A stretch of 64,000 nt of DNA from CAZAPG01 sp964486935 (lineage in GTDB: Bacteria > Chloroflexota > Anaerolineae > 4572-78 > J111), in the NCBI GenBank assembly GCA_964486935.1, contig CAZAPG010000011.1, forward strand, positions 86,818 through 150,817, read 5' to 3'. Below the pieces are notes generated by a model. That model was not told where the DNA came from. It did not search any database and saw only the letters and a program-made list of their open reading frames with translations. The translations under genes were made by a program, and so were the position numbers. Of the stretch, positions 7,972 through 16,900 are shown in pieces (the first letter of the stretch is position 1; each line of letters begins with the position of its first letter).

Positions 7972-8991
7972 ATGTCTCAGCACAAAGTAATCTTCACCAC
8001 CGAGCGAGGTCATCGCCACCAGCAAGCCGCCCTGCAAGCCGCCCCCGGCAACCTGACTATTACCATGCTGCGCCAGCCCGATAGAGCGACGCTGTTACAC
8101 CACCTTGCCGCCGCCGAATATTTTATCTCTGAACGCACGGGCGTGATTGACGCCGAAATGATTCAGGCTGCGCCCAAACTAAAATTGATTCTGCGCCTTG
8201 GCTCGCTGACCTACGATATTGATACCGGAGCCGCCAAAGCCGCCGGCGTGGCGGTCTGCTACTGGCCGGTAGGCAGCGTTATTCGGGTGGCCGAGCATTT
8301 GGCGCTGCAAATGTTGGCCCTTAGCAAACAACTGCGCCAAACCGAAGCCATTGCCCTGGCAGCCGAGACCAAATGGGGCGAGAGCAAACGCACCGACGAG
8401 GATACTTTTGCCTACAACTGGTCCAACCGCCAAAATGTAGATGGGTTATGGCAAAAAACCATCGGTATTATGGGCTTTGGCGAAATCGGGGCCGAACTGG
8501 CCCGGCGGCTTCAGGGCTGGGATGTCACTTTGCTTTATAACAAACGCCGCCGTTTGCCGGAAACGGTGGAGTCCGAATTAAACCTTGCCTATGTGGATGT
8601 TGATATGCTCTTTGCTCAGAGCGATTACATTGCTAATTTGCTGCCCTATTTTCCCGATACCGATTTAATGATTAATGCCGACTATTTTGCCAAAATGAAA
8701 GATGGGGCCTGCCTGGTTAGCTGCGGCAGCGGCAGCGTTATTGATGAGGCCGCGCTGGCCGAAGCTGTCAAATCCGGTAAGCTGGGCGGGGCCGCCCTTG
8801 ACACCTTTGAATGGGAACCCATCAGGGCCGATAACCCCTTGATTTCATTGGCGCAGGCAGGCTACAATGTGCTGTTAACCCCTCACACAGCCGCCGGAGC
8901 CAGCGCCGCCGCCGCCAGAGAACGCCTTGGCGATTATACAAATATTACCAACCATATCGAAGGCAAGCCGCTAAAATACCGGGTTGTCTGA
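7972..8991 (+). CDS. D-2-hydroxyacid dehydrogenase-like protein lacking the catalytic Arg
   Basis: A 339-residue protein of the NAD-dependent D-2-hydroxyacid dehydrogenase family. The Rossmann motif GFGEIG is near residue 167, and the substrate-domain and C-terminal TPHTAAGA His are present. The segment that is normally NTARGGxVD reads SCGSGSVID, so the substrate-carboxylate Arg is replaced by Ser. Activity may be altered or the substrate may lack a carboxylate there. It sits 50 bases after the permease with an AAGAGG site and 20 bases before the amidohydrolase. A second paralogue with the canonical Arg is at 15028-15975. Confidence 0.82.
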   Translation: MSQHKVIFTTERGHRHQQAALQAAPGNLTITMLRQPDRATLLHHLAAAEYFISERTGVIDAEMIQAAPKLKLILRLGSLTYDIDTGAAKAAGVAVCYWPVGSVIRVAEHLALQMLALSKQLRQTEAIALAAETKWGESKRTDEDTFAYNWSNRQNVDGLWQKTIGIMGFGEIGAELARRLQGWDVTLLYNKRRRLPETVESELNLAYVDVDMLFAQSDYIANLLPYFPDTDLMINADYFAKMKDGACLVSCGSGSVIDEAALAEAVKSGKLGGAALDTFEWEPIRADNPLISLAQAGYNVLLTPHTAAGASAAAARERLGDYTNITNHIEGKPLKYRVV

Positions 8992-9011
8992 ATATTGTTA
9001 CTGGGAGACAG

Positions 9012-10370
9012 ATGGGAACCATCCTTATAGAAAACGGGACCATTGTAACCGTAAACAACGAAAATAAAATATTTGATCCCGGCTATCTGTTCATCGACGC
9101 CGACCGGATTGCTGCCATCGGGCCAGGGCAGGCGCCGGCAGAATTACGCAGCCAGGCTGAAACCATTATTGACGCCTCGCTGATGGCCGTTATGCCAGGG
9201 ATGGTCAACGCGCACACCCACCTCTTTCAAACCTTCATCCGCGGCCTGGCCGATGACAAACCGCTGCTCGACTGGCTCAAAGCGGCCATCTGGCCGGTAG
9301 CCAAAGCCCTGACCGAAGAAGACGCCTATCTGGCCGCGATGGTCGGTATGGTAGAAAATATTCGCAGCGGCTGCACCTCGGTTAACGACCACCACTACAT
9401 CCACACCGAGCCGGGCAACGATGACGGCGTTTTCCGCGCCGCCGAAGAGTCGGGCATCCGCTTTATGATGGCTCGCGGCTGGGCCGATATGGATTACCAC
9501 GAAGCGTTTATGGAAACGGAAACGCAAATTGTTAAAGAGATGAGCCGCCTGCGCCAGGCCTGGCACGGCAAACACAACCAGCGGCTCCGCCTTCAATTTG
9601 GCCCCCTCATCCCCTGGGGCTGCTCAGATGATACCATGCGCCGCACCTTTCAGTTGGCCAAAGAGTGGGGTATGGGGACCCACATCCACGTTGCCGAATC
9701 CAGAGCCGAAGTTCAGATTGATTTGGAAAAACGAGGCAAACGGCACATCGAATGGATGGACTCGCTGGGCGTGTTAGATTCCAGCGTGCAACTGGTGCAC
9801 AGCGTCTGGCTTAACGATGAAGAACTGGAGATGGTTGCCAGACACGGCGCCATTGTGGTCCACTGCCCGGTATCTAATATGTACCTGGCTTCCGGCGTGG
9901 CCCGCATCCCGGAGATGCTGCAAAAAGGCATCACCGTGGCCCTGGGCACCGATGGCCCCGGCAGCAACAACAGCCAGGATATGCTGGAAACGCTCAAAGC
10001 AACGGCCCTGCTGCACAAAGTAAACACGCTCGATGCTATGATTCTTTTGCCCGAAGATGTGCTGCGTATGGTTTGCCGGGGCGGCGCAGAGTCATTTGGC
10101 CTGCCAGACCAGATTGGCTCCCTGGAAGTCAGTAAAAAAGCCGATGTGACCCTGGTCGATTTGAATACCCCCTTTGCTATGCCCGTGCATCGCGTCCCCT
10201 CGGCCCTGGTTTATAACCTCAACGCCCGCGAAGTTGACACCGTTATTGTCAATGGCGAGATTTTAATGCGTCACAAGGAAATATTATTTGTTGATGAGGC
10301 TGCGTTATTATGCCAGGCCCGTGAAGCGTGTCAAAAACTGTTCGAGCGGGCCGGGGTGGTGGTCGATTAG
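9012..10370 (+). CDS. Amidohydrolase, MTA/SAH deaminase and AtzB-like family
   Basis: A 452-residue metal-dependent hydrolase, full length for the cytosine-deaminase/AtzB/MtaD branch. Visible metal ligands are NAHTHLFQ (near residue 67), GTHIHVAES in the middle and GTDGPGSNNSQDM near 315. Members remove amino or alkylamino groups from N-heterocycles such as adenosine derivatives, s-triazines and pyrimidines. GGGAGA lies just before the ATG. Context with a carbamoyltransferase and M20 hydrolase suggests deamination of a heterocycle brought in by the importer; the substrate is not identifiable from sequence alone. Confidence 0.88.
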   Translation: MGTILIENGTIVTVNNENKIFDPGYLFIDADRIAAIGPGQAPAELRSQAETIIDASLMAVMPGMVNAHTHLFQTFIRGLADDKPLLDWLKAAIWPVAKALTEEDAYLAAMVGMVENIRSGCTSVNDHHYIHTEPGNDDGVFRAAEESGIRFMMARGWADMDYHEAFMETETQIVKEMSRLRQAWHGKHNQRLRLQFGPLIPWGCSDDTMRRTFQLAKEWGMGTHIHVAESRAEVQIDLEKRGKRHIEWMDSLGVLDSSVQLVHSVWLNDEELEMVARHGAIVVHCPVSNMYLASGVARIPEMLQKGITVALGTDGPGSNNSQDMLETLKATALLHKVNTLDAMILLPEDVLRMVCRGGAESFGLPDQIGSLEVSKKADVTLVDLNTPFAMPVHRVPSALVYNLNAREVDTVIVNGEILMRHKEILFVDEAALLCQAREACQKLFERAGVVVD

Positions 10371-10387
10371 TTTATGCGGAGTTAAAG

Positions 10388-11635
10388 TTGGCTCAAAGCT
10401 CCAGGGCGCTTTTATTTAGAAGCAGGGCCGATATCTTTTTTGGCATCGGCCTGCAAATTATTATGACCATGTTCTTGATCCGGCTGGTGGTCATCACCGG
10501 TTTGCGGATGATTTACCCCTTTATCCCCCAGATTTCGGCCGGCTTGGGGCTAACGGTGGCTGCTTTTAGCTGGCTCATCTTCATTCGCTCTACCGCTGGT
10601 TTAACCGGGCCGTTATTTGGCATGCTGGCCGACCGGTATGGCCGCCGCAGAATAATGGCCACCGGGTTACTGTTGCAAAGTATGGGCCTGGCCGGAATGG
10701 GACTTTCCTGGCAATGGTGGAGTATTGGGCCAATGCTTCTGTTTGGCTTTGGAGCCTCTGCCTTTCTGCCCGTTCAACTGGCTTACATCAGCGACCAGGT
10801 TGCTTATGAAAAACGGGGCCGGGTGATGGCCACCATAGATATATCTTTTGCTATGGCAGGCGTTGTTATTTTACCCATTGTCGGCTGGCTGATTGACGCT
10901 CTGGGCTGGCGAGCGCCCTTTTTAATGTTGAGCCTTCCCGGACTGGTTGCCGCTGCAATTATCTGGTTTGGCTCTCCTGCCGATGACCCCCGCGCTCACC
11001 CCCGGCTATCCTGGCCGGCTATGCTTGAGGTGATATTCAGGCCCAATGTCTTGGCCGGAGTGGGTACGGGGTTGCTGCTGCTTTTTGCCAGCAGCTCTTC
11101 GATGACAATTTGGGGCGTTTGGTTTAACGCCGATTTTGGTCTGACTGCCGCGTCACTGGGGTTAGTTGCCACCGCTATTGGCCTGGCCGAACTGGGGGGC
11201 ATTGCTCTCTCGGCCCTGTTTATTGACCGTATTGGCAAACATTATGGCAGCCGGTTGGGGTTGTTGCTTACCGCAACGGCCTTTGTGTTATTGCCGTTAA
11301 GCCGGGGCAACCTGTTTTTGGCTATTTTGATATTAATTGGCCTGAGTTGCGCCCTGGAATTTTCCGTGATTTCGCTGTTGGCGCTCTACTCTGAGCAAGC
11401 CCCCAAAGCGCGAGCCATCATGTTTTCATTAGTGGGGTTGGGTATGTCGATAGGGATGGCTCTTGGCCCGCCCATAACCATCGCTCTGTGGGAGCAAGCC
11501 AATTTATGGGCGGTGAGCGCCGTGAGCACAACCTCGCTGTTGCTCACCTTTTTTCTGGTCTGGCGGGTTTTAGAAGAAAAAACTGTTGATGATGGCAGCG
11601 AACATTTTGGACATAGTAAAGCCAAACCCGGATAG
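10388..11635 (+). CDS. MFS transporter
   Basis: A ~415-residue inner-membrane carrier with about twelve hydrophobic helices. The major facilitator loop motif appears as GMLADRYGRRR between helices 2 and 3, and a related IDRIGKHYGSR motif lies in the second half. I prefer TTG at 10388, six bases after GGAG; an earlier GTG at 10328 would overlap the amidohydrolase by 43 bases. It could export a product or supply a second uptake route; direction and substrate cannot be read. Confidence 0.85.
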   Translation: MAQSSRALLFRSRADIFFGIGLQIIMTMFLIRLVVITGLRMIYPFIPQISAGLGLTVAAFSWLIFIRSTAGLTGPLFGMLADRYGRRRIMATGLLLQSMGLAGMGLSWQWWSIGPMLLFGFGASAFLPVQLAYISDQVAYEKRGRVMATIDISFAMAGVVILPIVGWLIDALGWRAPFLMLSLPGLVAAAIIWFGSPADDPRAHPRLSWPAMLEVIFRPNVLAGVGTGLLLLFASSSSMTIWGVWFNADFGLTAASLGLVATAIGLAELGGIALSALFIDRIGKHYGSRLGLLLTATAFVLLPLSRGNLFLAILILIGLSCALEFSVISLLALYSEQAPKARAIMFSLVGLGMSIGMALGPPITIALWEQANLWAVSAVSTTSLLLTFFLVWRVLEEKTVDDGSEHFGHSKAKPG

Positions 11636-11647
11636 GAGGCTGCTTCG

Positions 11648-12595
11648 TTGACCATAGATTTTGGCTGGGAGATGCCCAACGGCGACCGCCGCATGCCCGT
11701 TGGCGCAGAAAATTACAGGCCCCACGTTTGCCGCATGTTAGATTATATCAGCGGCCATTTTCACTCGGCCTGGCTCCCCGACCATTTCATGAACCAAAAG
11801 CGCAATGATTACCCCGAATCACTGGTGACACTCAGCCACCTGGCGGCGCTGAATTCTCAATTATTCTTTGGGCCGGTGGTTTTGGGGCAAAACTACCGCA
11901 ACCCCGCCCTATTGGCCAAAATGGCGGCCACTATCCAGCAATTAACCGGCGGGCGTTTTATTTTGGGCCTGGGCGCCGGCTGGCACGCCGAGGAATACAA
12001 AGCCTATGGCTATCAATTCCCATCGACCCCGGCCCGCATTGCCCAACTGGCCGAAGCGATTCAGATTTGCAAAGCAATGTGGGACCCGGCCCAACCCGAA
12101 GCCACCTTTGAGGGCCGGCATTACCACATTAACTGGGCCGTCTGCAACCCCAAACCTTCGCCCGCTCCCCCGGTGATGATTGGCGGGGGCGGCGAAAAGC
12201 TGATGCTGCGGGTTGTGGCCCAACACGCCGACTGGTGGAATCTGGTCGGGGTATCGCCCGAAACCTACGCCCATAAAATTCAGGTGTTGCAGCGCCATTG
12301 CGCCGAGGTTGGCCGCGACCCGGCCCAAATCCGCAAAACCTGGATGGGGGTGGTCAGCCTGGCCCCAACCCGGGCCCAAGCCAAGGCCGCGATGGCCACC
12401 TACCCCATCTGGCCTGGCGACATCCCCCTGGTGGGTACGCCGCCAGACGTGGCGGCTCAATTGCGGCAATACACCGCCCTGGGCGTCAACCTGTTCATTC
12501 TGGCCTTTGCCGATGAGCCGAGTCTCGCCGGCATCGACCTGTTTATCAATGAAGTAATGCCGGCAGTTCAATCAAGGGTGCGTCCCAAATTTTAG
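11648..12595 (+). CDS. Luciferase-like (LLM class) flavin/F420-dependent oxidoreductase
   Basis: A 315-residue TIM-barrel oxidoreductase of the bacterial luciferase-like family. Hallmarks are GRFILGLGAGWHAEEYKAYG near residue 105 and PVMIGGGGEKLMLR near 175. Members use FMN or F420 to oxidise or ring-open small molecules. TTG at 11648 follows GGAGG. The last residues (RVRPKF) and the stop codon are encoded by the left end of the inverted-repeat element at 12576-12663, so the insertion replaced the original C-terminus. Confidence 0.87.
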   Translation: MTIDFGWEMPNGDRRMPVGAENYRPHVCRMLDYISGHFHSAWLPDHFMNQKRNDYPESLVTLSHLAALNSQLFFGPVVLGQNYRNPALLAKMAATIQQLTGGRFILGLGAGWHAEEYKAYGYQFPSTPARIAQLAEAIQICKAMWDPAQPEATFEGRHYHINWAVCNPKPSPAPPVMIGGGGEKLMLRVVAQHADWWNLVGVSPETYAHKIQVLQRHCAEVGRDPAQIRKTWMGVVSLAPTRAQAKAAMATYPIWPGDIPLVGTPPDVAAQLRQYTALGVNLFILAFADEPSLAGIDLFINEVMPAVQSRVRPKF

Positions 12596-12663
12596 GAATT
12601 TGGGGCAAACCGAGGGGATACCCCCGCACCCCCCTGTCTGTTCCCAAAATTTGGGACAGACCC
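12576..12663. mobile_element. Non-autonomous inverted-repeat element (MITE-like), copy 1
   Basis: An 88-bp element with imperfect terminal inverted repeats (GGGTGCGTCCCAAATTTT left, AAAATTTGGGACAGACCC right) and an inner GGGGATACCCCC core. It is flanked by a perfect 9-bp direct repeat TTCAATCAA at 12567-12575 and 12664-12672, the signature of transposition. It has no coding capacity, so a transposase would act in trans. A second copy with a different 9-bp duplication is at 16901-16987. Confidence 0.85.
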
Positions 12664-12717
12664 TTCAATCAACGCAAAATTGACCCAATTATTTTGGAGA
12701 TGAGGAGAAAACAATCA

Positions 12718-13710
12718 ATGAACACCAAACTGTTTCAAAAAGATTTTATCACCACCCAGGATTGGACGGTGGAAGATTTGAATACGATGCTCGAGCTCGC
12801 CTTTCGGTTGAAGGGCGAATTTGCTATGGGCGTGCCCCACGACCATATTCTGCGGGCCAAAACGCTCTACATGCTCTTTTTTGAGGAAAGTACCCGCACC
12901 CGCAACTCGTTTGAAACCGGCATGACCCAACTGGGCGGCCACGCCATCTGGTTGACCCCCAAAGCCACCCAGATAGGCCACGGCGAAAACGCCAAAGATA
13001 CCGGCATTGTGTTAAGCAGTTACGGCCACGGCATCGCTATTAGAGATTGCCGCACCAACATTGGCCAAAACTACCTGTACGAGATGGCCCAACACGCCGA
13101 CGCCCCTATTTTTAGCATGCAGGATGATGTTGACCACCCCTGCCAGGCCATGGCCGATTTGATGACCCTGATGGAGCTGTTTGGCCGCGACCTGCGCGGT
13201 CGAAAATTTGTTATTTCCTGGACTTACGCGCCCAAGTACGTGCGCCCCCTCAGCGTGCCGCAATCGCTGGTGTGGCTGATGCCGCGCTTTGGCATGGACG
13301 TGACCCTGGCCTACCCCCAAGGCTACCACCTGATGCCCAACGTGATGGAAGCCGCCTACAAAAACGCCCAGGAGGCGGGCGTTACCCTGACCGAAACCCA
13401 CGATATGGAAGCCGCCTTTGAAAATGCCGATTTCCTCTACCCCAAATCATGGGGGCCAATTATGGTTACAGAAGAGGAAGCCGAAGTGGAAGCGATGGCC
13501 GCCAAAAACGAAAATTGGCGCGTTACCCAGCAAAAAATGAACCTGGCTAAAAAACACGCCGTTTACATGCACTGCATGCCGGTAGACCGCGGGCACGAAG
13601 TGGATGACGAGGTCATCGACGGGCCGCAATCGGTTATTTACAAGCAGGCCGAAAACCGGCTGCATATTCAAAAGGCGCTCATGGCCCTGACCATGGGCGG
13701 GCGGGCCTGA
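12718..13710 (+). CDS. Knotted carbamoyltransferase, YgeW-like
   Basis: A 330-residue member of the aspartate/ornithine carbamoyltransferase superfamily. The carbamoyl-phosphate loop STRTR is at about residues 58-62, HPCQ near 140 and HCMP near 285. The stretch LSVPQSLVWLMPRFGMDVTL closely matches what I recall of the E. coli YgeW-type enzyme. YgeW members act in anaerobic purine/ureido catabolism, in the direction that yields carbamoyl phosphate. ATG at 12718 is preferred, ten bases after GAGGAG. The gene overlaps the M20 hydrolase (TGATG), matching the ygeW-ygeY association in other bacteria. Confidence 0.88.
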   Translation: MNTKLFQKDFITTQDWTVEDLNTMLELAFRLKGEFAMGVPHDHILRAKTLYMLFFEESTRTRNSFETGMTQLGGHAIWLTPKATQIGHGENAKDTGIVLSSYGHGIAIRDCRTNIGQNYLYEMAQHADAPIFSMQDDVDHPCQAMADLMTLMELFGRDLRGRKFVISWTYAPKYVRPLSVPQSLVWLMPRFGMDVTLAYPQGYHLMPNVMEAAYKNAQEAGVTLTETHDMEAAFENADFLYPKSWGPIMVTEEEAEVEAMAAKNENWRVTQQKMNLAKKHAVYMHCMPVDRGHEVDDEVIDGPQSVIYKQAENRLHIQKALMALTMGGRA

Positions 13711-14942
13711 TGTCTTCCAACAATCTGCACATTCCCGGCGCCCTGGCCCAGGCCGCCGAGCGGGTGCGCCAACACGCCCAAAAGATTCAACAGGCTCAAA
13801 TCGACTTTTTGGCCGACCTGATTCGCCTGAAAAGTTACACCGGCCAGGAAGGGCCGGCCGTAGAGCGCACCCTGGCCGAAATGCGGGCCTGTGGCTTTAG
13901 GGATGTGCGTACCGACAGCGCCGGCGATGCGCTGGCCACAATTGGCGGCGGCAAATTTCATCTGTTATACGACGCGCACCTGGACGAAAATGAAATTGCC
14001 GATGAAAACGCCTGGCCGCATCCGCCGCTGGAGCCTGTCATTGAAAACGGCAAGCTTTACGGGCTGGGCGCTTCTGATTGCAAGGGCGGGGTGGCCTCGA
14101 TTGTTTATGGCGCGCGCATTGCCGCCGAATTGAACCTGACCGGCGATTGCGCCATCACCATCAAAGGCTCCACCCTGGAAGAGGATGCCGAAGGATTTGC
14201 CATGCGCCGGCTCATTGAAGGCGACGGCTTCCCCCGGCCCGACGCGGTTCTGCTGGCCGAAGCCACCGATTTAACTCTGCGGCGCGGCCACCGGGGCCGG
14301 TGCGAAGTTAAGGTGCGGGTAGAAGGCAAAGCCGCCCACGCCAGCACCCCCCATCTGGGCGAAAATGCCATCCTTAAAATGCGCCCGGTTTTGGATGCGC
14401 TGGACAAAATGGCCGGCAACCTGCCCGCAGACCCGGTTCTGGGTAAAGGCACCCAGGTTGTCACCGTTATCGAGTCGCCCCACACCCCCAACAGCGTCCC
14501 CGGCTGGTGCGAAGCCACCATCGACCGCCGCCTGACGCCGGGCGAAACGCCGCAAAGCGTGGCTGCTGAACTTGAGGCCGCCGTGACCGGACTGGGCGCT
14601 GCGGTAAAAGTGCCGGTTCAGCCGGTCAACACCTGGACCGGCATCGACTTGAGCGGCCCGGCCTTCTTTCCCGGCTGGCTTTTGCCCGCAGACCACCCGC
14701 TGATTGACGCCGGCAAACTAACCTGCGCGGCCCTGTGGGGCCAGGTTCCGCGAGTTGACGTGTGGAAATTCAGCACCAACGGCACTTACTCGGCGGGCGT
14801 GGCCGGTATTCCGACATTGGGCTTTGGCCCGATGGAGGAGCAATACGTCCACACCCCGCAAGACCAGGTTGACCTGGAAAAACTACTCAAAGGCGCCATG
14901 TTCTACGCCTTGTTTCCTTTAGCTTATAGTTTATCAATGTAG
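13710..14942 (+). CDS. M20 metallo-hydrolase, YgeY/ArgE-like
   Basis: A 410-residue dinuclear-zinc amidohydrolase or peptidase. Metal-site segments are YDAHLDEN (near residue 88), GASDCKGGVAS (near 115), the general-base pair LEEDAEG (near 152) and a late EEQYVHTPQDQVDL. Translationally coupled to the carbamoyltransferase (TGATG). In ygeW-ygeY clusters the M20 partner hydrolyses an amide or ureido intermediate; that role here is inference from context. The canonical ygeX lyase is not in the window. Confidence 0.87.
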   Translation: MSSNNLHIPGALAQAAERVRQHAQKIQQAQIDFLADLIRLKSYTGQEGPAVERTLAEMRACGFRDVRTDSAGDALATIGGGKFHLLYDAHLDENEIADENAWPHPPLEPVIENGKLYGLGASDCKGGVASIVYGARIAAELNLTGDCAITIKGSTLEEDAEGFAMRRLIEGDGFPRPDAVLLAEATDLTLRRGHRGRCEVKVRVEGKAAHASTPHLGENAILKMRPVLDALDKMAGNLPADPVLGKGTQVVTVIESPHTPNSVPGWCEATIDRRLTPGETPQSVAAELEAAVTGLGAAVKVPVQPVNTWTGIDLSGPAFFPGWLLPADHPLIDAGKLTCAALWGQVPRVDVWKFSTNGTYSAGVAGIPTLGFGPMEEQYVHTPQDQVDLEKLLKGAMFYALFPLAYSLSM

Positions 14943-15027
14943 ACTTTACAGGATACCGGCAATTAACGCTCAAAATCCAAACCCGCCTGTTGTTGCTATT
15001 CTCATCGGCCAAAATCATTATGCCCGG

Positions 15028-15975
15028 ATGCTCAACCGGACAGCCTGGGACAAATTGCGCAGCTTTGCCCAAATCATCGAGCACCCCGGCGACGAGCCGG
15101 CCACCAAAGCCGATTTGCTGACCATTCTCCCCCAGGCCGATGCCTGCCTGACCGGTTGGGGCGTGGCCCAACTCGATGCGGACATCATTGCCGCCGCGCC
15201 CCGTTTGAAAGCGATGGCCCATATGGGCAGCAGCGTCAAACGCTTTGTGAGCGAGGCGCTGTGGGCGCAGGGCATCCACGTGACCACGGCGGCCCCGGCC
15301 CTGGCCGAAGATGTGGCTATTACAACGCTGGGGTTGATGCTGGTTGGCATGAAGCGGGTTTGGCCCCTTGGGCAGCACATCCGCGCCGGGGGGTGGCGCG
15401 AGAGCGCCTATTGGCCCTCCCGCGAAATTCGGCACAAGCAGGTGGGGGTTATCGGGGCCAGCCACGTGGGGCGACACCTCATCCGCTTGCTAAAACCCTT
15501 TGAGGTACACATTTTGCTGTACGACCCCTTTGTAGCGGCTGAACAGGCGGCGCAGCTGGGTGTCGAAAAAGTAGAACTGGATGACTTGCTAAGGCGGGCC
15601 GATATTGTCTCGCTGCACGCGCCGGCCAATGCAGATACGTACCACCTGTTAAACGCCGGCGGGCTGGCCCTGATGAAAGATGACGCCCTGCTTGTCAACA
15701 CAGCGCGAGGAACGCTCATTGACGAGGTCGCGCTGATTGCCGAATTGAGCAGGGGCCGCTTTTTTGCCTTTCTGGATGTTACGGACCCCGAGCCGCTGGC
15801 CGCGGACAGCCCCCTGCGGCAACTGGAGAATGTGGTTGTGCTGCCTCACCTGGCCGGGTGCATCGAGGATTGCAGCCGGATGGGCGAGATGGCGGCTGAA
15901 GAGTTGCGCCGTTTCTTTGCGGGTGAACCGCCGCTCTATCAAGTCAAACCCGATATGTTTGGACGAATTGCCTGA
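15028..15975 (+). CDS. D-2-hydroxyacid dehydrogenase (phosphoglycerate dehydrogenase-like)
   Basis: A 315-residue NAD-dependent dehydrogenase with all active-site elements: VNTARGTLIDE (Arg), a Glu in DVTDPEP and the His in LPHLAG. It would interconvert a 2-oxo acid and a D-2-hydroxy acid. The reading frame continues upstream of ATG 15028 with residues that look like the first beta strand (PPVVAILIGQNHYAR), yet no ATG, GTG or TTG precedes it back to the M20 gene. An ATT codon at 14962 is the nearest plausible true start. It is the intact paralogue of the 7972-8991 protein. Confidence 0.87.
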   Translation: MLNRTAWDKLRSFAQIIEHPGDEPATKADLLTILPQADACLTGWGVAQLDADIIAAAPRLKAMAHMGSSVKRFVSEALWAQGIHVTTAAPALAEDVAITTLGLMLVGMKRVWPLGQHIRAGGWRESAYWPSREIRHKQVGVIGASHVGRHLIRLLKPFEVHILLYDPFVAAEQAAQLGVEKVELDDLLRRADIVSLHAPANADTYHLLNAGGLALMKDDALLVNTARGTLIDEVALIAELSRGRFFAFLDVTDPEPLAADSPLRQLENVVVLPHLAGCIEDCSRMGEMAAEELRRFFAGEPPLYQVKPDMFGRIA

Positions 15976-16047
15976 GGAGCAAACATCCATAAAATTCACG
16001 TATCACCCTTCGGCTGCGCTCAAAGCAGAGGCATAAAAAACTTTTGA

Positions 16048-16072
16048 CCCTCACCCCGGGTTGGGGTGAGGG
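16048..16072 (+). terminator. Hairpin between dehydrogenase and SDR genes
   Basis: CCCTCACCCC (16048-16057) pairs perfectly with GGGGTGAGGG (16063-16072) around a five-base loop. The downstream tract is only CTATTTTC, so termination would be weak. It lies 9 bases before the SDR ribosome site and may attenuate rather than end transcription. Confidence 0.5.
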
Positions 16073-16092
16073 CTATTTTCAGAGGAGTTACT

Positions 16093-16878
16093 ATGGATAT
16101 CAAACGTTTTACCGGACAGGTAGCCATTGTCACCGGCGCGGCCAGCGGTATTGGCCAGGCGTGCGCCATCAGGTTTGCCCAGGAAGGAGCCAATGTAGCT
16201 TGCCTGGACTTTAATGAAAAGGCTAATCAGGCCACGGCCGCCGAATGTCAAAAATTGGGCGTAGAGGCGATTGCTTATACTTGCGATGTAACCAACGCCG
16301 AGAGTCTCAAGGCCGTAGTGGAGGCCACTATGGCCAAATGGGGCCGCGTGGATGTGCTGGTTACGGCGGCGGGCATTTATAGCGGCTCGCCGCTGCCCCA
16401 AGTGCCCTTAAAACAGTGGCAGCGTTTAATTGACATCAACCTGACCGGCGTCTTTCTTTCTAACCAGGCTGTGGCTGAAATAATGATGAATCAAAAATCG
16501 GGCAGCATCATCAATATTTCTTCGATGGCCGGCAAAACCAGTTTTCCCGCCTCTGCCGAGTACTCTGCTTCCAAAAGCGGTGTTATCGGCCTGACGCGCT
16601 CGGTGGCGATGGATATGGCCCCCTACGGCGTCACGGTCAATGCTGTTTGCCCCGGCAATACCATCACCGATATGGTCAAAAATGTGGCTGCCGAGGTAGG
16701 GGCGCGAAATGGGATGACCGCCGAAGAATGGCTGCAAATGCGGGCCAACGACTGCCCCATGAAACGGCTGGCCGAGCCGTGGGAAATTGCCGGGGTGGTG
16801 GCCTTTTTGGCCTCGGCAGACTCGCGCTATCTCACCGGGCAGGCTATCGAGGTTGATGGCGGGATGGTCATGAGTTAG
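16093..16878 (+). CDS. Short-chain dehydrogenase/reductase (SDR)
   Basis: A 261-residue classical SDR. The cofactor motif TGAASGIG is near residue 16, the active site YSASKSG (YxxxK) near 156, and INISSM supplies the Ser. It ends with YLTGQAIEVDGGMVM, typical of the family, so length is complete. An Asp in CLDF after beta 2 suggests NAD preference. ATG at 16093 follows AGAGGAG by five bases. It probably oxidises or reduces an alcohol, polyol or 3-oxo intermediate in this cluster; the next gene is a sugar kinase. Confidence 0.9.
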   Translation: MDIKRFTGQVAIVTGAASGIGQACAIRFAQEGANVACLDFNEKANQATAAECQKLGVEAIAYTCDVTNAESLKAVVEATMAKWGRVDVLVTAAGIYSGSPLPQVPLKQWQRLIDINLTGVFLSNQAVAEIMMNQKSGSIINISSMAGKTSFPASAEYSASKSGVIGLTRSVAMDMAPYGVTVNAVCPGNTITDMVKNVAAEVGARNGMTAEEWLQMRANDCPMKRLAEPWEIAGVVAFLASADSRYLTGQAIEVDGGMVMS

Positions 16879-16900
16879 TTTGGTCCCGGCCTGAACAAAC

